DNA of 64,000 nucleotides, taken from contig NZ_WTLI01000014.1 of assembly GCF_011421635.1 (NCBI RefSeq), positions 85,778-149,777 of the forward strand, given 5' to 3'. The translations under genes were made by a program, and so were the position numbers. This document shows, piece after piece, positions 55,296 through 63,231 of this stretch. The DNA is from Paenibacillus turpanensis. Lineage in GTDB: Bacteria; Bacillota; Bacilli; Paenibacillales; YIM-B00363. The notes under the pieces are model-generated. The model was not told where the DNA came from. It ran no database searches and worked only from the letters and a program-made list of their open reading frames with translations. The stretch's first letter is position 1. Every line of letters begins with the position of its first letter.

Positions 55296-56045
55296 CTATC
55301 CCATCACATTAGTACTATAACTAGGCAATCGACGCTCATGCATTTGACAGGAGAGAGCTTCCTCGATCCTTTCCTTATAAAAAGATGCCAAATGCACACC
55401 CAAAACCTCATTCTCGTCATCACCAAGCGCGGATTCAAACACGTACAGGGTGTCATTTTTCCAAAACATCGTCCAGGCTGGATGATGTGTGCTTTCTTTG
55501 ATCTCATCACTCAGCTTCCATAACGTTAGGTAATCAGTTAATTGCCATGGGCCCTCCTCAACAAAAGCCCAGTAAGGCAGTCTGCCTTCCACAGCAATCT
55601 GTACCAATGCCTTACATACTAAAAAATTGCTCAACGAATCATTTTCAAAATACCAGTTTGGATCGCTCCATGCACAGAGGTATACCGGCGGGTCTACCAA
55701 ATGCAGCTCGCTTAATTTGATTCCGCAGTAGATCACGGATTCAGCACATTGATAGAACACGAGATAATCTTTATCCGTTGTAAAAAACTCGGCATCCGGG
55801 ATAAAGACATCCTGTAACTTGATCGGTTCATATTGGTTATTACAGTTTTGCGTTATATACTTGCATTTTCCATAGGCAGCATAATAGCTTCGAAGAACGT
55901 CTGGAAATAGGATTCGTAACTCCCTTTCCTTTTGGCTGATCTCTTCATGCGAGTAGCCACCATCCTTTTCCACGCTTGGAGCTAAAAGAAGATCCAATAA
56001 ATTGAAGGCTTGGCTCAATTCAATCAACCCCCATGCATGTTTCAA
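55296..56045 (-). CDS. SUKH-like (SMI1/KNR4 superfamily) protein, probable immunity
   Basis: 249 aa from a TTG at 56045; the true start is uncertain. An N-terminal LRILFPDVLRSYYAAYG and the central FFTTDKDYLVFYQCAESVIYCG part fit the SUKH superfamily, and LCAWSDPNWYFENDSLSNFL is typical of larger members. Ends with LPSYSTNVMG. No toxin partner adjoins; it looks like another orphan immunity gene. Confidence 0.65.
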   Translation of the reverse strand: MKHAWGLIELSQAFNLLDLLLAPSVEKDGGYSHEEISQKERELRILFPDVLRSYYAAYGKCKYITQNCNNQYEPIKLQDVFIPDAEFFTTDKDYLVFYQCAESVIYCGIKLSELHLVDPPVYLCAWSDPNWYFENDSLSNFLVCKALVQIAVEGRLPYWAFVEEGPWQLTDYLTLWKLSDEIKESTHHPAWTMFWKNDTLYVFESALGDDENEVLGVHLASFYKERIEEALSCQMHERRLPSYSTNVMG

Positions 56046-56134
56046 GACTTTCGTACCATCATAATCCCCTTATTGGTGATCGTATAGTTGTCTGGAAGAC
56101 AGGTTGTCCCCGGATGATTTCTGCAGCGTGCATA

Positions 56135-57004
56135 TTAATCTCGTAGGTCCAATTGAAAATCGCCGCGCGGACGCTTCGGTTCTTTAATCCCCCATTTCTC
56201 CATGCATTCTAGAATGAGACTTTGTGTTTGCGGGTACTTTTGGGACGCTTCCAGAAGGCACCCTACAGCTCCAAGCCGTGTCGTTTCCTCATATCTAGAC
56301 CTCAGCTTCGTGACACAACACGTTACTAGAGACCAGAGCCATACGTTGTACGTTTTTTCACTGTTTGGAATCGGCGAATCAAAAAAGCCCCCGCGAACCG
56401 CTGCCCATAACGCCAATATACAATTGTTCGCAAGAGTCGGAGTTTCATCGTTTTGCACAAGAGTAATGAGCGTTGGAATATGACGGGAAATATCAATTCC
56501 CCGATCGGCCATTCTCCACCAGATTTGACTGTTTACTTCTTCGGTCGGAACATCGCTGATAAAATAATCCTTCTGCAGCAGACTTTGAGCTTCCTCTGAC
56601 AAGGGAACGTCCAGGGCTAGCAGCTCATCCATAAGCGCGGCCGCCCGGTACTGTACATACAGCTCTGCTTTCGATTTGTCCCTTTCTTTTCGCTCGATAA
56701 CGAGCAAGCGTGCCAGCGGGGGCATATAAGCCGTGAAGTCAGCTTCTGCATGTAAGCTTCCATAGGCGATCTCTAACCAGTCCGCAACAAGATCCGGGTC
56801 GTCCAAGGACGCGGCGAAGCCTTTTTCACCTATGCTCTGTACTGCATTCGTCAAACAATCCACTATGTAAGAAGCTACCGTCTGCGCTTCTCCCGAAGAT
56901 ACTATGTTACTGATTAGCGCTTCCTTTTGCCCTTGTCGCACCTCTAGGTTTTTCTCTTCTGCAAAGGCTTGCAGCTCCCGTAGTATCAAACTCTCCCCTG
57001 GCAT
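56135..57004 (-). CDS. Alpha-helical repeat protein, probable immunity
   Basis: 289 aa; AAGGAGG is 8 bases before the ATG. The sequence is nearly all helical with HEAT/ARM-like pairs (LSEEAQSLLQKDYFI, DISRHIPTLITLVQ, NNCILALWAAVRGGFF, LGAVGCLLEASQKYP). No enzyme motif. Similar all-helical proteins serve as immunity proteins in polymorphic-toxin loci. It could also be structural; role inferred only from location. Confidence 0.6.
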   Translation of the reverse strand: MPGESLILRELQAFAEEKNLEVRQGQKEALISNIVSSGEAQTVASYIVDCLTNAVQSIGEKGFAASLDDPDLVADWLEIAYGSLHAEADFTAYMPPLARLLVIERKERDKSKAELYVQYRAAALMDELLALDVPLSEEAQSLLQKDYFISDVPTEEVNSQIWWRMADRGIDISRHIPTLITLVQNDETPTLANNCILALWAAVRGGFFDSPIPNSEKTYNVWLWSLVTCCVTKLRSRYEETTRLGAVGCLLEASQKYPQTQSLILECMEKWGIKEPKRPRGDFQLDLRD

Positions 57005-57123
57005 TGCTATTTTGCCTCCTTGGAAGTAAATTACCTGTTTCTAGATCATAATGGTTTTATACTAAAAAAGCTGGAATTGGTTTCATACGTCCACCGTTAC
57101 CGTAGGTTCTTGAGAAGAACAGG

Positions 57124-57152
57124 AAAAGGCCCTCATCGCTTGAAGGCCTTTT
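57124..57152. terminator. Terminator-like hairpin in a 418-base gap
   Basis: AAAAGGCC pairs with GGCCTTTT. It has no obvious owner, as the flanking genes both point away. The rest of 57005-57422 holds no complete gene; a minus-strand stretch (57236-57330) reads as a single membrane helix without a start codon. Confidence 0.55.
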
Positions 57153-57422
57153 CTGATCAGGTCTACCCATTCATTATTCAATTAACCCATTTCCCCGTGA
57201 CCGTCCTCTAGTTGAGTTTCTTCTAAAACTCGATTTCACTTCTAGCTTATAGCGGCCTTATACTCAGGTTTCTTATTACGAACAGCACCATAACTATCGA
57301 AATGACAATAAATCCAGCTAATGATTGAATATCATCTTTTCAAAAAAGAAATAGCCAAATTATTGATCATTAACCTAATTAATGCTAACTTTAAGATACC
57401 TGCCTAAAAGGAGCATGGGCAC

Positions 57423-57968
57423 ATGTTAACTTATGAAATGAAAGATAACACTCTCATTCAAATGAAGAAGCCTATACCAATCATTTGCACACATACCCAG
57501 GAGCAAATTGGAGTTATTCAGCGAGTATATAAGTTTAGATTTCAACCTGTCTTGGAGATGCTTTTGGGATTTAGCCTTTTTGAAAACGTTGTTGCTAAGG
57601 ATATGTCTAATAAAGTGATGGTTCAAATCCGTACCCGTTATAAAGAAAAATATGATTTTGTCCGTAAACGTTGGGAAATGATCTCTACTTCAAACAATCG
57701 AGCTACCCCAATTTTAATTAGCGACCACTCCGTCATTAAAACCAACCCGCGCATTACTCTCGAACTTCCTGGCAAACTCGAAATTTCCAGAAATCTTTTG
57801 AATTCGAAAACATATTTTAAATATAACGGTGAAATCATCTCCGTTACATACCCCGACAAATCTCCTTTATCTCTAAACCTATTTATTGATCTGGAGGAGG
57901 ATTCCATACTTACCATTTATGAAGTCGCATGTATTTATTATTCCTTAAAGATGAGCGGCGTATTGTAG
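57423..57968 (+). CDS. Hypothetical protein, possible tubby-C/LURP-one-like fold
   Basis: 181 aa; AAAGGAG before the ATG. Beta-rich with regular alternating strands and many Lys/Arg (NKVMVQIRTRYKEKYDFVRK, ILISDHSVIKTNPRITLELP). The pattern of repeated 20-residue hairpins resembles the tubby C-terminal/LURP-one fold found in Bacillus. No signal peptide. It is on the plus strand amid minus-strand immunity-type genes. Confidence 0.5.
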   Translation: MLTYEMKDNTLIQMKKPIPIICTHTQEQIGVIQRVYKFRFQPVLEMLLGFSLFENVVAKDMSNKVMVQIRTRYKEKYDFVRKRWEMISTSNNRATPILISDHSVIKTNPRITLELPGKLEISRNLLNSKTYFKYNGEIISVTYPDKSPLSLNLFIDLEEDSILTIYEVACIYYSLKMSGVL

Positions 57969-57985
57969 GATCCAAATTTAACATT

Positions 57986-58096
57986 TCATCTTTTTAGCCG
58001 AAGGGTCGTAATTAATCCTTCAACACTCTCTGCGATATCTTCAAATGTATTTCTTTCAAAGTCCTCAAGTTTCACGGAACCATCTATATTATTCAT
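57986..58096 (-). CDS. Short ORF, possibly the 3' remnant of an immunity gene
   Basis: 36 codons starting MNNIDGSVKLEDFERNTFED and ending TTLRLKR. No ribosome binding site. The frame is open further upstream into the lipoprotein gene end, so it is more likely a fragment than a gene. Confidence 0.3.
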   Translation of the reverse strand: MNNIDGSVKLEDFERNTFEDIAESVEGLITTLRLKR

Positions 58097-58124
58097 CGAG
58101 AGTATGCTTTTTAAACCTGTGTTA

Positions 58125-58772
58125 TTATTTTGTTTGGGATGGATCGATGAAATGATTTGATAGATCCATTGTTGTTATTTTACCAGCTTGGTCTACTCTA
58201 AAAAACAAATATGGATGGTATACCCCTTCTGTATGAGTGGAACCTGTAACCCAGTAGTTTTTGAAGGGTTTCCCCTCATAATCCGTATGAGTTTCAATCA
58301 TCTTTTCATAGCTTTTCTGGAGTTTTTCTACTGTATCACCAATCCTAATGTTGTCATTCAATTTCAATGTGGAGGGCCCCTCTAATACTATCCATTCTAC
58401 TCCGCCTGTTGGTTCATTTTCGCCTGTTCGATAAAAACGAACTCGGAGGTTCTCCTTCTCATAATACCATTCTACTTCTGGGGTACTATGTACACTACCT
58501 ATTTTAGTAGGCTCCCCCAATAAAGATCTTACTTTACCTTGACTGTCGCCTATATGAATCCCACCAATAGAAGTGTTTTGTTTATTTAGAGGTCCTGGTC
58601 CTCGTTCAATTGGCTTTCCATCTGAATTCTGGTTTTGAGGGGCAGTACCGACTGTTTGCGAATGATCATTGGAAGCGGGAGCTTTAAATGCATTATTTTC
58701 TTGAGTTTCACTACAGCTGCTAAATAAAACACAAGCTGCGATTAGTACGACATATTTAATTTGGAAGTTCAT
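58125..58772 (-). CDS. Lipoprotein with two BamE/SmpA-like halves
   Basis: 215 aa from the ATG at 58772 with GGAGGG upstream. Lipobox LFSSC. A 50-residue Asn/Gln/Pro-rich linker precedes two similar modules, IGGIHIGDSQGKVRSLLG and NIRIGDTVEKLQKSYEKM, a pattern of the BamE-like fold found in Gram-positive lipoproteins. It may present at the outer face of the membrane. Function not known. Confidence 0.65.
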   Translation of the reverse strand: MNFQIKYVVLIAACVLFSSCSETQENNAFKAPASNDHSQTVGTAPQNQNSDGKPIERGPGPLNKQNTSIGGIHIGDSQGKVRSLLGEPTKIGSVHSTPEVEWYYEKENLRVRFYRTGENEPTGGVEWIVLEGPSTLKLNDNIRIGDTVEKLQKSYEKMIETHTDYEGKPFKNYWVTGSTHTEGVYHPYLFFRVDQAGKITTMDLSNHFIDPSQTK

Positions 58773-58775
58773 CAA

Positions 58776-59191
58776 TTCCCTCCTTTAGTTAATTATTTTA
58801 CCGAAAATCGCATAAAAACTATAACACAAATTTCTAATAAATACGGAAAGTTCAAAATGATACTTGGTTTAGTATAGGGGACTAATTAATATTCCCCGAG
58901 CCAGCAGCAATTTCCTTGATGTTCATCGGCCTATCATGCAGTTTTCGGTAATCGCGGAAATAAGCCTAATAAGGTTGGGCGGTAATGGCAGAGCCTTAGT
59001 TTAATTGTGTGTAAAATGATAGGTTCCAAAAAAACTAATAGAAGCCATACTAATAACACTCAGTTAGAATATTATTATCGAGACAAAATTCTACATATAC
59101 GAGGTGTTATGAATAAATGGCTCAAATACCCTTTTCGCCAAAAAGCTAGCTAGTGAATATAGTTATACAATAAAATTTTAGGTGGTATTAT
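58776..59191. other. 416-base gap, no complete gene
   Basis: A short minus-strand open stretch (near 58890-58975) reads YFRDYRKLHDRPMNIKEIAA and ends in TAG, without a start; it may be a transposase or other gene remnant. GC content of that part is higher than its surroundings, suggesting a different origin. Upstream of 59192 the sequence is AT-rich with GGTGG as ribosome binding site. Confidence 0.35.
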
Positions 59192-59848
59192 ATGAAATTT
59201 TATAAAATAAACATCGATGAAGGAAAGAGAAAAAAGTATGCTCAAGGAATACCACTAGTGAAACCTCTTGAGGAGAATATTTGCTGCAGCGTTTGTAGAC
59301 GTCAATGGAGGAGAGCACATTATCTTGAAAACCCTAATTTTGTTATGGCTCTTTCAAATCAAAATTTCCCTGACTTTTTATGGTTTTTACATTACAAAAT
59401 CATTTCAGAAAATGCTCTTGAAGTACTCATGCAAAAGGTTGTTAGGAATTTACTATTTAAAGAAATTTCAATTGTATCCGTAAATGATCTCTCTGAAGCA
59501 CAAGTAAAGGACCTTAGATTCAGAGGAGAGAATGTGAAAAAATTAGCTTTGAACCCCCCGAAGTATTATACAGTTATTGTGGAGGAAGGCGCTGAACTTC
59601 ATAAGGAATCTGGGGTGTACGTCGAGGAATGTGACTCCTGTAAGTATTTAAAAGTTCATTCTTATGGTATGGATTTTCTCCATCCGTCACAAAAACTTTA
59701 TCTACATAAGAGGAGTTGGAACGGTGAAGACTTGTTTACGTTAAAGTATTTTCCGGCAACATTATATTGCACGGAGAACTTTTTGAAACTGTATAATGAG
59801 TACCGTCTCACCGGATTAAACTTTTCAGAAATAGATGTAATAGAATAA
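59192..59848 (+). CDS. Double-CXXCG motif protein (SitI6-like immunity family)
   Basis: 218 aa. Two paired-cysteine sites, CCSVCRRQW near residue 31 and ECDSCKYLKV near 148, match the double CXXC layout of this family; the trailing Gly of each motif is replaced. They likely bind zinc. In Myxococcus, SitI6 protects against the SitA6 toxin; other members sit in polymorphic-toxin loci. It is on the opposite strand to its neighbours and has no toxin partner here. Confidence 0.75.
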   Translation: MKFYKINIDEGKRKKYAQGIPLVKPLEENICCSVCRRQWRRAHYLENPNFVMALSNQNFPDFLWFLHYKIISENALEVLMQKVVRNLLFKEISIVSVNDLSEAQVKDLRFRGENVKKLALNPPKYYTVIVEEGAELHKESGVYVEECDSCKYLKVHSYGMDFLHPSQKLYLHKRSWNGEDLFTLKYFPATLYCTENFLKLYNEYRLTGLNFSEIDVIE

Positions 59849-59896
59849 GAAGACGATATTCATACAAAGGAAGAATATACACTGCATTGCCAATAA

Positions 59897-60304
59897 CTAA
59901 TCCACCTTCAAACCTAAAATATACTCTACTCTAGATTCTGCAGAATCGCTTGTTTCCCTGATTTTATATTCCCCTTTATCATCAATTAACTTTTTACATA
60001 TTTGAGTGTCTCTCGTCAGCATTTCAATGTCATTTTTATCGATATGCTCTTCAAATTTAGTGTATTCCAAATAACTATTCAGTTTAGAATATATAAAATC
60101 AGCAATTTCTTTGTATTTCAAACTCTCTATTGCAATAGAAACAAAATATAGTGTTTTAGTAAACAAACTATCGTTTACTATCCTCCAATCTTCCTCAAGA
60201 ATTTTTGCTGAAACCTGTGCTACATTTAAACCTTCTTCCTCAATATATTCCTCAAAGTCTAGCACTATAGATGATTTTATTGATTCATAACTTGCCAAGT
60301 TCAT
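59897..60304 (-). CDS. Immunity-type protein downstream of a deaminase toxin module
   Basis: 135 aa from the ATG at 60304, 8 bases after AAGGAG; ATG at 60310 and GTG at 60313 are too close. All-helical, acidic: FEEYIEEEGLNVAQVSAKIL, FVSIAIESLKYKEIADFIYS. It resembles small Imm3-like immunity proteins. Its ribosome binding site overlaps the end of the deaminase module, so I infer it was the cognate immunity gene. Unlike the toxin, it is intact. Confidence 0.7.
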   Translation of the reverse strand: MNLASYESIKSSIVLDFEEYIEEEGLNVAQVSAKILEEDWRIVNDSLFTKTLYFVSIAIESLKYKEIADFIYSKLNSYLEYTKFEEHIDKNDIEMLTRDTQICKKLIDDKGEYKIRETSDSAESRVEYILGLKVD

Positions 60305-60316
60305 TTCCATCACTCC

Positions 60317-60640
60317 TTATTTCATACTATTAGAATAGACATTCAACTCAATATTTGGGAACTTTCGTCTGAATTCCAGGATTAGATTGGAACAACTTTG
60401 ACATGCATCTAGTTCTGTAAACAAATCAATTCGCCCTTTAACATTAGGGTCTTTTATTTGAGAAGCAATATCTTCGAGAATTTTTGCCTCCGTGTCATTA
60501 AATCATGGAAATTCATCATCAACATAACTTTCCAATGACTTATCAACTTTAGAATAACTGAAATCCCTAGTAGCATATAGGGCAAAAGAAAAACCTTGAC
60601 TGAGTAACGAGCACTCAATCAAGTTTTTAAGTATTACTTT
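60317..60640 (-). pseudogene. Deaminase-type polymorphic toxin C-terminal module with in-frame stop
   Basis: One frame runs ...GFSFALYATRDFSYSKV...YVDDEFP, then TGA at about 60500-60502, then FNDTEAKILEDIASQIKD, KGRIDLFTELDACQSCSNL and FRRKFPNIELNVYSNSMK, stop at 60317. DTEAK (catalytic Glu) and CQSC (zinc ligands) are the signature of the deaminase-fold toxins whose consensus is DTE-K-L ... FTE-AC-SC ... F-YPNI. The TGA most probably replaces a TGG Trp codon. No trafficking domain is fused, so it is a displaced toxin tip. Confidence 0.8.
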
Positions 60641-61128
60641 TTCCCATAGAAAGCCATAATATTGCCCTCTTCTGGATAATTTCCATTCCAACCGCAAGGA
60701 AATCCTCCACTTTGATAAATCTTATAAATTTGATCGTAAAAGTTATTTTCTGTGCCGTTTATTGCACGATTGACTGCACAGTTTCTTAAGTCAACAACAA
60801 CATTTTCAAAAAAGTCGCTTAACCAGTCTGGAATATGTTCCCCTAATTCATTGGATATTCTTTCTGTCAAATCTTCTAAACCTTCAGGTTTTTGACTTTG
60901 ATCTAATCTATAAAGTTTCCCTTTTACCTTTCCCATCTCAAGTTGCCTGATATCCGACCATGTAAATTCGTCCTCACCAAAAACCTCGACAAGGGATGTT
61001 TTTTTAGCCTCGTCTATACTATTGACAACAGTTAAATTTTCAGGTGCCTTTACCTTTGGTGACTCTTGCATGGTAGTTACGAACTCGATTACTTCTTCCA
61101 CTAATTTTGCATTTAACCCGTACTTCAT
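60634..61128 (-). CDS. Hypothetical protein in the toxin/immunity array
   Basis: 164 aa, weak GGTGG before the ATG. Mixed helices with a C-terminal aromatic segment (YQSGGFPCGWNGNYPEEGNI). No motif that I know. The last codons overlap the frame of the deaminase module. Could be an immunity protein or part of the displaced toxin; I favour immunity by location. Confidence 0.5.
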   Translation of the reverse strand: MKYGLNAKLVEEVIEFVTTMQESPKVKAPENLTVVNSIDEAKKTSLVEVFGEDEFTWSDIRQLEMGKVKGKLYRLDQSQKPEGLEDLTERISNELGEHIPDWLSDFFENVVVDLRNCAVNRAINGTENNFYDQIYKIYQSGGFPCGWNGNYPEEGNIMAFYGKK

Positions 61129-61140
61129 AGTTTATTAAAC

Positions 61141-61556
61141 CACCTCTCCCATAAATCTACGGTTGCTCCTCCGCCTCTGTCCCAAACAGGTTTTAATTTT
61201 TCTTGTTATTAATCCTGTCAAGTATGTAATCGTCTAATCCTTTTGATTTGAGTTTTCTTAGTTCCTTGTTCAGATAATCGTCAGCCATATACAGAGGCAA
61301 CCCTTTTTCTTGAAGTTTTCTTAGTTTTTGTTGGAGTTCAAATACTTGTTTCTCAATCCAACTGCATCATCTGCGAATCCGATATATTATTCCAACTTGT
61401 ATAAAAAAATATTTTGTACATGAATTTCTCGTCTTTTTTTGTCATCCAATGACCTGACTTAGAATATTTCCAACCACTATCTATATACTTTTCTGATATT
61501 AAAGTACATACATTATCAAATACTTCATTTGATTTCATACTTTCACCCAAATTCAA
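61141..61556 (-). pseudogene. Degenerate immunity-like gene in at least two frames
   Basis: The first part (ATG at 61556) reads MKSNEVFDNVCTLISEKY, WKYSKSGHWMTKKDEKF, similar to the start of DUF4304-type proteins, and stops at 61353. In the next frame, without a gap, IEKQVFELQQKLRKLQEKGL, YMADDYLNKELRKLKSKGLD and DRINNKKN follow, ending near 61199. In a third frame ATVDLWERWFNKL ends near 61136. One or two frameshifts have broken a longer gene, or several gene tips were joined. Confidence 0.6.
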
Positions 61557-61561
61557 GTAAT

Positions 61562-61690
61562 CTAGGATTCTTCATATATTTTAAATTCGATTCTTAAATC
61601 TTGCATATTTTTTAGCCATCCCAATAAAAAGAAAAGAGGCAGAATTGAATTTACAATTACCGCCTCCTCGTACTTTTCCCTATAAGAACC
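61562..61690 (-). pseudogene. 3' fragment of an immunity-like gene
   Basis: 43 open codons without a start: YREKYEEAVIVNSILPLFFL then LKNMQDLRIEFKIYEES and stop. The composition is protein-like. An upstream frame (MRRFLDRQKNDFSKVLI at about 61692-61733) may be its earlier part after a frameshift. A terminator-like hairpin (GAGGC...GCCTC with TTTTCTTTTT, 61640-61675) overlaps it. Confidence 0.45.
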
Positions 61691-61795
61691 TTAGAAAAAT
61701 CATTTTTTTGTCTATCTAAAAAACGCCTCATGAAAGAGAATGTACAATAGATACTCCCGCTTTGTGGTACTTCCGCTTGTACTATTAGTTTAAGT

Positions 61796-62392
61796 TTAAA
61801 ATGTCATTAATAGGCCCCATTTTTTCTCATAAGCTGCAGAATAAAGTAATACTAGCTCATTATAAGTCTCTAGCAATTCTGATTTAGTTAATTGATAGAG
61901 AACAGCGTTAGGATCTGGCAGTCCATTATGATTAAGAGCCGACTTTATTGAAACAAGGTCGTTATACATAATAGCAATATCCTTGGAGTAAACGAAACCT
62001 AAACCTAATCCACCAGGGTCTAACTGAAAGGATCCATATTCTATTGATTCGCCCAAGATATAATAATCGGAAGGAAACTTAATTGAAGTCATACTTAACG
62101 CTTCATTTAGTGCATCCCAACCATAAGACAGACCCATATCTTCATCTGGAGAATAATAAAGAGTGAGTGCTATATCACACAATTCTTGAATTCCACCATT
62201 CTCCAAACTATTTTTCCAATCAATACCTAGTAGCTCGCCAGTATAGACAGATCGAACTTCACCAACATGACTTGATATAAAATCCTCAAGTCCTTTTGTG
62301 TCACTTAATAAAACAGAGGTATTTATTACTGGTTTTAATTCTCTATCGAAACGATTAGTATCAAATAAATATGCCTTATGCTCCATCCCCAT
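61796..62392 (-). CDS. Second immunity candidate behind the edge toxin
   Basis: 198 aa. Acidic and mixed alpha/beta (VYTGELLGIDWKNSLENGG, LSYGWDALNEALSMTSIKFP, LLETYNELVLLYSAAYEKK). I do not know the family. It begins 6 bases after the preceding immunity candidate, so the three genes (toxin, two immunity candidates) form one transcript. Confidence 0.6.
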   Translation of the reverse strand: MGMEHKAYLFDTNRFDRELKPVINTSVLLSDTKGLEDFISSHVGEVRSVYTGELLGIDWKNSLENGGIQELCDIALTLYYSPDEDMGLSYGWDALNEALSMTSIKFPSDYYILGESIEYGSFQLDPGGLGLGFVYSKDIAIMYNDLVSIKSALNHNGLPDPNAVLYQLTKSELLETYNELVLLYSAAYEKKWGLLMTF

Positions 62393-62398
62393 ATCTAA

Positions 62399-63217
62399 CT
62401 ACCTTTCCTTCTGCAAAAGGATTTGAAGTGATTTCTCAAGTTCTTTTTTCAGATCTCCTTTTGCTCGTCCATTCATAATTGGTTCTAACATCTCATAAGC
62501 GTACTGTGTCGGTAGATGTTTTGAAAAGATTGCTACTACTTCTTTCGCGTAAGGATCTATTTTTGACTTTAATATTTTCGAACCAATTATTGATATCTTT
62601 TCAAAGTATTGGTTTGTCAACATGTTTAACACTGAGTTTTGCTCGGATGCAATCCAGACTGCCTCTAAACCTTTTATCACAACATCTTCCCAATCATCCT
62701 TGCCGATATTCTTCAACCAATTTTCATTCTTCTGAATACACGCATCAAGCGCATCAATAATAAAATACAAATCATCTTCAGTAATTAAAAAATGATCGGA
62801 GTAGTTGTACAGAAGGCCAATCTTAATTTTCCAGTTTAGATCCTTTTCAAAAAAATATTGCTTTAAACTCGAAGCTCCTTTTTCAAATCGGATTAAAACA
62901 GAATTCAAAATTGCCTTCTCACTAAGTCCATTCAGATAATCACTTTCTGGAATATCCTTTTCCATTGCCTTTAGTTTTTCTATTGAACCACTTTCACCAA
63001 TATTTAACAAACTGTAAATGGATTCAATTCTCACTTTTTGATTACTATGGCGCAATGCTTCTTCCAGTTTGGGGGAAAATTGTTTATTTCTTGATGCCCC
63101 CATAGCAACCACAACCTCCACAGTTAAATCAGTACCCGGTTTGTGTAATGCATTTATTAATTGCTCATCTGTAACTATTACCCTAACATTATTTTCGTTA
63201 TAAACTTTATATTCCAT
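62399..63217 (-). CDS. HEAT-repeat-like immunity candidate
   Basis: 272 aa; GGAGGTAAT precedes the ATG. After a small N-terminal part, helix pairs resembling HEAT repeats are visible (PKLEEALRHSNQKVRIESIY, LLNIGESGSIEKLKAME, VVIKGLEAVWIASEQNSVL). It starts 14 bases after the toxin stop, the classic position for the cognate immunity gene. Confidence 0.7.
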   Translation of the reverse strand: MEYKVYNENNVRVIVTDEQLINALHKPGTDLTVEVVVAMGASRNKQFSPKLEEALRHSNQKVRIESIYSLLNIGESGSIEKLKAMEKDIPESDYLNGLSEKAILNSVLIRFEKGASSLKQYFFEKDLNWKIKIGLLYNYSDHFLITEDDLYFIIDALDACIQKNENWLKNIGKDDWEDVVIKGLEAVWIASEQNSVLNMLTNQYFEKISIIGSKILKSKIDPYAKEVVAIFSKHLPTQYAYEMLEPIMNGRAKGDLKKELEKSLQILLQKER

Positions 63218-63231
63218 ATTACCTCCAGCTA

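Noticed and set aside
57236..57330. Minus-strand stretch coding for one membrane helix (FIVISIVMVLFVIRN)
   Set aside because: No start codon or ribosome binding site, stop upstream in frame; at most a remnant.
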